From contig CM030360.1 of assembly GCA_017893485.1 (NCBI GenBank), positions 9,288,597-9,352,596 of the forward strand: a stretch of DNA of 64,000 nucleotides, read 5' to 3'. The notes beneath the pieces were generated by a model, which ran no database searches, had not been told where the DNA came from, and saw only the letters and a list, made by a program, of their open reading frames with translations. The translations under genes and the position numbers were made by a program. Of the stretch, positions 56,533-64,000 are shown piece by piece. Source of the stretch: Hemerocallis citrina. Taxonomy: Eukaryota > Streptophyta > Magnoliopsida > Asparagales > Asphodelaceae. Numbering within the stretch: the first letter of the stretch is position 1; each line of letters starts with the position of its first letter.

Positions 56533-58779
56533 TTAGAGTGGCGTCGGAGCGCCCTCTTGGTATTTTAGGAGGTGGTCGGCATTCCAGGTCCTCGGAAGCT
56601 CTCTGCCCTCTAGGTCTTCGAGGCGATATGTTCCGGGCCGAACTACCTTTGTGATCCTGTACGGCCCTTCCCAGTTTGGGGCTAGCTTGTTCTTCTGGCT
56701 GGGGAGGGATACAGCTAGCTTTCTCAAGACCAAATCTCCCTGTTCAAGGTTGGCGGGCCGGACCTTCCTGTTGTACGCCAATTCAACTCTTCTTCGGTAG
56801 ATCTGCTGCCGAATCGATGCCCTTTCCCTCAGCTCGTCTATCAAGTCCAATTCTGCTCTGAGGTCTCTGGCATTCTGTGCTTCGTCATAGGCTGTGAGCC
56901 GAGGGGAAGGTATTCCGACCTCAAGAGGTATCACGGCCTCGGACTCATAGGTGAGGTTGAAGGGGGACTCGCCTGTGGGGGTCCGTTTGCTCGTGCGGTA
57001 GTTCCATAGGACGTTGGGGAGTTGGTCGACCCATAAGCCCTTGGAACTTTTGTCGAGTCTTCTCTTGATACCTGCGAGGATCTGCCGGTTGGCATTTTCT
57101 GCTTGTCCGTTCGACTGAGGATGGGAGACAGACGAGAAGCGCTGCTGAATGGCCAGGTCATCGCATAGAGCTCGGAACGCTGTGCCTGTGAACTGAGTCC
57201 CGTTGTCCGTTACGAGGACCCGGGGGACTCCGAACCTGCATATGATGCTCTTCCAGAAGAACTGTACCACTTTGTTCTCGGTTATAGTGGCGAGGGGCTC
57301 GGCCTCGACCCACTTCGAGAAGTAGTCGATGGCTACGACCAAGAACCTGAGCTGACCTGGGGCTGGAGGGAAGGGTCCTAGTAAGTCCATGCCCCACATT
57401 GCGAAGGGGATGGGACTTGATAGGGAGGCGAGGTTGGCCTGAGGGAGGCGTCGGATGTTAGAGTGTCTCTGATAGGAACTGCATTGCCGAACGTGCCGCT
57501 CGGCGTCTTGAAGAAGGGTCGGCCAGAAATACCCATAATTCAAAGCTTTTCGGGCCAAGGACCTAAATCCTGAGTGCGCCCCTCCGATGCCTTCGTGGAG
57601 CTCTCGCAGGGCGTATTCGGCTTGATCCGGAGAGAGGCACCTTAAGTACGGTCGGCCGTCTATCTGAGAGAAAGAGCGTTTGTACAGGATACCCTCGATT
57701 AGGACAAACCGCTCGGCCCGGGTCCTGACTCGGCGAGCCTCTTTGGGATCCGAAGGCAGAACTCCATCCCTTAAGAATTCTATCAATGGCTTCATCCAAT
57801 CGTCTTGTGGCGTGACTGGCAAAGACTCCGCTGAGGCGGGCGACTCATCTTCGATGCTCGGCTTGGAGAGGACTTCGATCAGCACGGTCTGTTCGAGACC
57901 TAGAAGTGAGGACGAAGCCAATTTGGAGAGGGCATCAGCCTGTGAGTTTTCTTCCCGAGGGACTCGTTCGATGGTGGCCTCTTCGAACCGGCTCAGGAGG
58001 TCCCGGACCTTGGCGAGGTACTTCGCCATTCGCTCGTCTCGGGCCTCATATTCGCCCGAGACCTGGTTCACGACTAGTTGGGAGTCACTGTGAATCCGAA
58101 GGCGTTGGGCTCCAGCACTTCGGGCGAGACCGAGCCCGGCGATGAGGGCTTCGTACTCCGCCTTGTTGTTCGAGGCTTTGAAGTTCATGCGGATGGCGTA
58201 CTGGAGGACGAAGTTGTCGGGGCCGTTCAGTATGATTCCGGCGCCGCTTCCTTCATTACAAGAGGATCCGTCCACAAAAACTGTCCAAATGGGGGGCCCA
58301 TTCGGGACGTGGCCGACCTCGGGGATAGTGGATTCTACGATGAAGTCGGCGAGAGCTTGTGCCTTAATTGCCGTCCGAGGCTGATAAGAGATGTCGTGCT
58401 GACTTAGCTCAATGGACCACTTCATCAGCCGGCCCGAGGTCTCAGGCTTGTGGAGGATCTGCTTGAGGGGTTGGTCGGTGAGGACAACGACCGAGTGGGA
58501 TTGAAAGTACGGCCGAAGTTTTCTCGCTGCCATGACCAGAGCGTAGGCTATCTTTTCTATCCTCGGATAGCGGTGCTCGGCGTCCCGGAGCACCTTGCTC
58601 ACGTAGTAGATAGGCCTCTGGGCCCGGTCCTCCTCTCTCACTAAGACAGCACTTAAGGTCTGCTCGGAGGCAGCCAAGTAAACGAAGAGAGTCTCGCCCG
58701 GGACCGGTTTACTGAGCAGGTGGGGTTCACCAAATAGGCCTTCAGCTGGTCGAATGATTCCTGTTGTGGTTGGCCCCAT
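56533..58779 (-). pseudogene. Tat RNase H, archaeal-type RNase H and integrase
   Basis: This is the C-terminal part of Pol, one minus-strand frame of 748 codons that follows RT by a frameshift near 58722-58728 (one C short in a C-run). The first RNase H (about 58730-58420) has [20 protein letters not shown] with Ala where an active-site Asp is expected. The archaeal-type RNase H (about 58300-57920) keeps FVDGSS, NKAEYEALI and HSDSQLVV. Integrase has a zinc-binding region with CSSYQR, where the last Cys is Tyr, then catalytic WGMDLLGPF, VTDNGTQF and GQAENANRQIL. It ends in a GPYRITKV-type C-terminal domain. The frame stops at 56533. Confidence 0.92.
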
Positions 58780-61700
58780 TCAAAACCTTTGGACCCCCGG
58801 AGTGCTTTGAAGAAGGAAAAGCACTTTTCCCCCGACTTCGAAAGGAATCGGCCGATAGCAGCGAGCCGGCCAGTGAGCTTTTGCACCTCTTTGACGTTCC
58901 GAGGCGGAGCCATGTCTAATATGGCCTTAATCTTTTCAGGATTAGCTTCGATTCCTCGCTGGCTTACCATGAAGCCGAGGAATTTTCCCGAGGAGACACC
59001 GAACGCACACTTGTTCGGGTTCAGCCGCATGCTGTGCTTCCTCAACACGCCGAAGGCCTCCTGGAGGTCGGCTACATGATCGGTGCCGCGGATGCTCTTG
59101 ACGAGCATATCATCAACGTACACCTCCATGTTTCGACCGATCTGGTTCTGGAAGACCTTGTTGACGAGGCGCTGGTAGGTGGCGCCCGCGTTCTTCAGGC
59201 CGAACGGCATTACCCGGTAGCAGTAGAGGCCTTGGTCGGTGACGAAGGAAGTCTTCGGAATGTCCGGAGGGAACATTCGGATTTGATTGTACCCCGAGAA
59301 GGCATCCATGAAGCTGAGGAGCTCATGGCCCGAGGTGGCGTCGATAAGGGTGTCGATGTTCGGGAGCGGGGAGGGATCCTTCGGACACGCCTTGTTCAGG
59401 TCGGTGAAGTCAATGCATATCCTCCATGAGCCATTGGACTTCTTGACCATTACAACGTTCGACAGCCACTCGGGATAATTTACCTCCTGTATGAACTTGG
59501 CCTTTAGAAGTTTATCAACCTCCTCCTTGATGGCCTGCTGTCGCTCAGGAGCGAACTTTCGCCTCTTCTGTTGGACCGGTTTGCACCCCGGTTCGACGCT
59601 TAAGCGATGGACGAGGAGCTCCTCGGAAATGCCGGGCATGTCCGCGGCTGACCATGCAAACAGGTCACGGTTGTCCCGGATGCATTTAATCAGGTCCGAA
59701 CACAGTGCGGTCGGCAAGGATTTGCTAATGAGAAATTTCCGGCTCGGATCCTCGTCCGAGAAGAGCACTTCTTCCAATTCGTCCGCCGGTTCGGACGTCT
59801 GGCGGGCCTTCGGCTCGGGGATCTCCAGTGTCTCGAGCGAGAGCACTGGTCCCCCGGTGGAAGTCATGTAGCACTTCCGGGCTGTTTCCTGGCTTCCCCT
59901 GACTTCCCCTACTCCCGACCGAGTGGGAAACTTCATTTTCAAGTGGTACGCCGAGGGGACAGCCTCCAGGGCGGCTAGGCCGGGGCAGCCTAGGATGACA
60001 TTATATGCTGCTGGGACGTCGATGACCATGAAGTCCATCGGCTCGGTCCGGGTAGTAGGGGCACTTCCCGCAGTAACGTCTAGGGTTATCACCCCCTCGA
60101 CAGTTACCGGGACCCCCGTGAACCCGTGGAGAGTGTAACCGGCCGGCTTGAGACGGTCTCGGGACAGCTGCAGGCCTCGGAAGGCCGAGAGGAAAAGGAT
60201 ATTGACCGAACTCCCATTGTCCACCAAAATCCTCTGTACCTTGAAGTTGGCCATGCGGAGGTCGATGACGAGGGCATCGCAGTGAGGGGTTCGGACCCCT
60301 TCGAGGTCGGCATCAGAGAAGGATACAGGGACGCCGAGACCTTTCGGGGGAGGGGCACTATGGACCGAGTTGACCTCTCGGACGAAGGCCTTCCGGGAGG
60401 AATTAGAGGAGCCCCCCATGGGGCCTCCGTGGATCAAGTGCAGAACCCGTTCCTCCTCGAACTCGGGTGTCTCTTCGCACCGCTCGGAGCGCTTGTTAGC
60501 CCCCCGAGGCGGAGGGGAGTTGCGATCTGTCCGATCGTTAGCCTTCACGAACTTGGCCAACTGCCCCCTCCGAATGAGGGCTTCAATCTCATCTCTCAAA
60601 GCCCGGCAGTCATTCGTGTCGTGCCCGTGGTCCCGGTGGTAACGACACCACTTATCTTTGTTCCTCCTCTTCGCCGGGGTGTGCATCCTCGGAGCTGGAG
60701 GGATGACTCCCTCCTTCTCCACCTCCATTAGGATAGTAGAGACATTAGTGGTGAGGGGAGTGAACTTTTCGAACCTGGGGGGAGGGCGGCGCTGGCCGCC
60801 AATGTCCTTTTGAGCTTTCTTGGACCCTTCTTCCCCCGTCGCCTTCCTCTTAGAACCCGCGGAGGGCCCTCCGAAGCTCGGAAGGGCTTCAGCCTCCTCG
60901 GCTCGGATGTACTTCTCGCACCTCAGGAGGAGGTCGGCGAAGTCATGCGGCGGTTTCTTGGCTAGGGACGATCGGAGGTTGGCATTGAGGACGTTCGACT
61001 GGAACGCCACGGTGGCCACGGACTGGTCCAAGGAGGCGATAGACCTGACCTCTGCGGTGAACCTTTTCACATAGTCCCACAACTTCTCTTCCCTCTCCTG
61101 CCGCAGGTTCAGTAGGGAAAGACTTGTCTTCTCGGCTCGCCGGCTACTCACGAAGTGAGTTATGAACAGCGTCTCGAACTGCTCGAATGAGAAGATGGAT
61201 GAGGGGGCGATCCTGGAATACCATTCCCGAGCCGACCCCCTGAGGGTGGCAGGGAAGGTCCTGCAGAGCACCGCGTCGGAAGCTTGATGGATCAGCATCA
61301 GGGTCTTGAAGCTTTCGACGTGATCGACCGGGTCGGATTCCCCTGAGTATGTTTCAAACTGTGGCGGTTTGAAACTCCTCGGTATGTGGGCCTCCATGAT
61401 CGACCGTGAGAAGGGGGGTCGGCTGGGACGGAAGGTTCCTGCTCGGAACTCTTCCTCCCTGTCCATGCGGCCGATACGCCTTTCCACCTCATAGAGACGG
61501 CAGATGAGGGCGTCGTCCCTCCGCTGGTGATCGTATGACCCCCTGGACTCCTCTTCATAGGAAGGGGAGCGTGGACTGCGGCGCCGGTAGTCCCGGGACC
61601 GGCTAGGGCTTTGTTCCCGCTGCTGGCGGCTGGGAGCCGGGGAAGGGCTCCGGGTTCGGCACCGAGGACTGGGATCCCTGGGGGGAATCGGAGCCCTCTG

Positions 61701-62270
61701 AGCATTTTGGACGTTCTGCCGGAGATTGAGAGCCTGCAGAACGGTCTCCTAAAACTGGAGGAATTCAGCTCGACTGATTGGTACATCTCGGTCCCTTGGG
61801 TGACGCCGATTCCCGGGGGAACGGGACCTCCTCCTTCGGCGCTCGGGGGACGCCGCTCGGCCTCTGCGATCCGGAGACCTTCTGCCGTCCCGGCGACAAG
61901 GGGACCGCTCACCTTGACGCTGGTGGGAGGCTCCCTCTCGGGCCCGCCTCTCGTCGAGATGGGTTCGGAGGTCGTCGTCCTTCTGGCGGTTCAGAAGTGT
62001 GATGCAGAGGTCGGGATGATGAGAAGCCATCGAGTCCGAGGACCCATTATGGACCGAGACATGGCCCGGATTGAGGGGCTGCTTCTCCTTCCGACCGTTA
62101 TGACCGGACGGACCATTGTTGGGCTGCTGCTTGGGAGGAGGAGGTGGGACCTGCTGGGTCGGCGGAGGGAGGTCGGACTGAGGAATAGGATTGACTGGGA
62201 CTTCATTCGCTGGGTCGGTGAGGTTGCCCACCCGGTTCGACCCTCTGGATCTGACCTTCTTCGGCGGCAT
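58653..62270 (-). pseudogene. Tat gag, protease and reverse transcriptase, one in-frame stop
   Basis: The ATG at 62270 (MPPKKVRSRG) opens the frame 70 bp after the 5' LTR. A single TAG at 61749-61751 interrupts it, and the same frame then continues to 58653. The N-terminus is Pro- and Arg-rich (RSP repeats around the TAG). Gag capsid ([32 protein letters not shown]) lies at about 61260-61030. A short zinc-knuckle-like [18 protein letters not shown] lies near 60620. Protease [13 protein letters not shown] lies near 60205-60240. RT has [10 protein letters not shown] near 59300 and the catalytic YVDDMLVKS near 59110. The end of this frame is out of register because of the one-base loss near 58725. 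Apart from the TAG the frame is complete. Confidence 0.92.
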
Positions 62271-62321
62271 GACTGCAGAGGACGGCGGAGAATGGGCTGA
62301 GGCTGTTCGTGTGGTTATTTC

Positions 62322-62339
62322 CCACAAACGGTACCAATC
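62322..62339 (-). other. Tat primer binding region
   Basis: The minus strand right after the 5' LTR reads GATTGGTACCGTTTGTGG. This is where the tRNA primer should pair. I cannot name the tRNA. Confidence 0.5.
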
Positions 62340-62936
62340 TGTTACCGCTGATTTTGGTGTGGGGGTAAACAGATAAAATTTGTAAGTCCGAGAAAAACCT
62401 GAACAGTTGACTCGGCCTTCTTGCTCCCGCCGCAACCTGCAAGGAAGTGCGAGACACCGGGGTTGATTCCGGCGACGCACCCTCCGACGCTCTTGTCAGT
62501 AATCAGAAAAAGATTAAGAAAGAGCTTAAGTGGTGAAGAAGTGATTAACCTGGTCTTGGTGGTAGAGGGGTTGTATTTATAGTCACCTTTGGAACAGTTA
62601 GGATCCTGATTTCCTGCCTAACAGCCAGGAGGAAAATCCTCCTATTCTGTTTTGGGAAATTATGCCCTGATTCCCTGGTGAGAGCCAATCAGGCTTATTG
62701 ATTTGATTTAGTCAAATCAGTGGTCTTGATTCTCCTCATGGTGAACCGGGCTTGTATCGGGTCGGGACCCGTGCCCAGTTGAAGTGGATCTATTTGCGGG
62801 TGGTTGGTTTTGTGAGAAGGAGGCCCAATACCCGTTTTGGATCCATCTGTATGTGAAATTACCTTTTTACCCCCGTGCTTCAAGATTCGTGCTCGATCTG
62901 GACGGTCCCGATTTAACCCCATTTTTAGCCATATCA
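62340..62936 (-). repeat. Tat 5' LTR
   Basis: 597 bp. On the minus strand CTATAAATAC at 62573-62582 is the likely promoter TATA for gag-pol. The flanking array resumes at 62937. Confidence 0.95.
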
Positions 62937-64000
62937 ACTGTGAAAGAAGCTGAATTCATGCATCTGATTGCCTTCTTAGCATGATTTTTTTACCAAAATG
63001 TGTTAACTGTCAACTAGAGGATACTATATGTATACTAGAATCCTCCAAATCTGTATAAGAATTGGGCTGAACAAACCTTGTGCAGGTTTTTTTTGGAGCC
63101 ACAAACATCATGATTTAGTTGGGATGATGAATTAATGGAGAAACATACATGCTTAGATACTGGAAATTTTCATTTTCTTTTATTGTGAAAGAAGCTGAAT
63201 TCATGCATCTGATTGCCTTCTTAGCATGATTTTTTTACCTAAATGTGTTAAATGTCAACTAAGGATGCTGGCTGTATACCAAAATCCTCCAAATCTGTAC
63301 AAGAATTGGGTGAGAACAAACCTTGTGCAGTTTTCTTTTGTAGCAACAAACATCATGATTTAGTTTGGGATGAATAATTAATAGAGAAACATATATGCTT
63401 ACATACTGGAAATTTTTATTTTCTTTCACTATCAAAGATGTCGAATTCATGCATCTGATTGTCATCTTAGCATGATTTTTTTACCAAAATGGGTTGACTG
63501 TCAACTAAGGATGCTGGCTGTATACCAAAATCCTCCAAATCTGTACAAGAATTGGGTGAGAACAAACCTTGTGCAGTTTTCTTTTGTAGCCACAAACATC
63601 ATGATTTAGTTGGGATGAAGAATTAATAGAAAAACATATATGCTTATATACTGGAAATTTTCATTTTCTTTTACTGTGAAAGAAGCTGAATTCATGCATC
63701 TGATTGCCTTCTTAGCATATTTTTTTTACCAAAATGGGTTAACTGTCAACTAGAGGATGCTGGCTGTATACCAAAATTCTCCAAATCTGTACAAGAATTG
63801 GGCTGAGCAAACCTTGTGCAGGTTTCTTTTGGAGCCACAAACATCATGATTTAGTTGGGATGATGAATTAATGGAGAAACATATATGCTTAGATACTGAA
63901 ATTTTTTATTTTCTTTTACTGTGAAAGAAGCTGAATTCATGCATCTGATTGCCTTCTTAGCATGATTTTGATTGTCATTTTCATTATCTTTTACTGTTAG

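Larger units (their letters stand above)
47865..62936 (-). mobile_element. Ty3/Gypsy Tat-lineage retrotransposon, 15,072 bp, minus strand
   Basis: Two 597-bp LTRs (47865-48461 and 62340-62936) differ at about seven bases by eye, nearly all transitions. Flanks ACTAT (47860-47864) and ACTGT (62937-62941) are the 5-bp duplication with one change. The minus strand carries gag, protease, RT, RNase H, an archaeal-type second RNase H and integrase. The second RNase H plus a long region with antisense ORFs between integrase and the 3' LTR mark the Tat lineage. GC content is far above the surrounding sequence. It inserted into the 246-bp array. Confidence 0.95.
45576..64000 (+). mobile_element. CACTA-3: left end of a third CACTA element, open at the window end
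   Basis: CACTACAAAACATGTGCGAT at 45576 is a CACTA terminus. The subterminal block (45601-45840) of CCCCGGCG / CACCGGCGTTT...AAACGCCGGTG palindromes is the same style as in CACTA-1 and CACTA-2. A pyrimidine-rich leader follows (45841-46140, with TCCCTCTATTTCGCG twice), then a 246-bp unit array that runs to the window end and is split by the Tat element. No transposase is visible. The right end lies outside the window. Confidence 0.8.
46152..64000. repeat. Array of ~246-bp tandem units, split by the Tat element
   Basis: Units start (CTGAATTCATGCAT or CTGAGTTCATGCAT) at 46152, 46397, 46643, 46889, 47136, 47381 and 47627. After the Tat insertion they start at 62949, 63195, 63441, 63686 and 63931. 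The period is 245-247 bp. Units at 46643, 47136 and 47627 carry TTAAAGAATCTGAGTTC, and those at 46889 and 47381 carry GTGAAAGAAGCTGAATTC, so part of the array has a two-unit higher order. Most units keep a short frame with ILQICTRIG and WFSWDEELIEKHICL, but it is often broken and I do not call it a gene. Confidence 0.92.

Overview
This is plant nuclear DNA, almost certainly from a flowering plant and probably a eudicot. The evidence is Copia elements primed by a methionine-tRNA-type site, a Tat-lineage Ty3/Gypsy element with an archaeal-type second RNase H, CACTA, hAT, Mutator-type and PIF/Harbinger-type DNA elements, GT-AG introns, and one intron-less GRAS transcription factor gene. I cannot name the species. 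About 90% of the window is transposable elements nested in one another. The only ordinary host gene I can defend is the GRAS gene at 36545-37798.

Layout. 1-10.1 kb: a foldback element (352-1231), then an old duplicated segment ('segment A') split by a Mutator-type MITE (1898-2069), a minus-strand LINE-like retroposon (about 2139-3939), an hAT-like element (4197-4743) and a decayed Copia element (4789-9489). The Copia element carries a captured arabinogalactan-peptide-like reading frame. 10.1-13.8 kb: a plastid 23S rRNA fragment, two copies of an hAT MITE, and 'segment B', which holds a PIF/Harbinger-type MITE with a TAA duplication. 13.8-28.7 kb: a 5'-truncated hAT element on the plus strand, split by a complete 13,186-bp CACTA element (14201-27386, target duplication CAA). 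That CACTA element has two apparently intact spliced genes, a TNP2-type transposase and a TNP1/Ptta-type protein. 29.1-29.8 kb: 'segment C', a close copy of the right part of segment B.

30.3-36.0 kb: a second CACTA element (30280-35954, duplication TAT) with no transposase of its own. A 3,845-bp hAT element (30364-34208, 8-bp duplication) sits inside it and has a nearly intact minus-strand transposase gene with one homopolymer frameshift. 36.5-37.8 kb: the GRAS gene. 37.9-39.0 kb: a third hAT MITE and a second PIF-type MITE. 39.9-45.4 kb: a minus-strand Copia element with nearly identical 259-bp LTRs but ruined coding regions. 45.6 kb to the window end: the left end of a third CACTA element with an array of about 246-bp units. 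The array is split by a 15,072-bp Tat element (47865-62936, 597-bp LTRs, minus strand).

How the parts work together. The Tat element encodes Gag, protease, RT, RNase H, archaeal-type RNase H and integrase on the minus strand. Between integrase and its 3' LTR it carries a separate plus-strand, intron-containing transcription unit with its own TATA box (51020-51026). That unit has a PF04195-like domain followed by three coiled-coil 3' exon cassettes, each with its own splice acceptor in the same phase. This antisense unit is the most unusual system in the window. A second theme is that several unrelated DNA transposons each carry their own set of short 23-30 bp palindromes.
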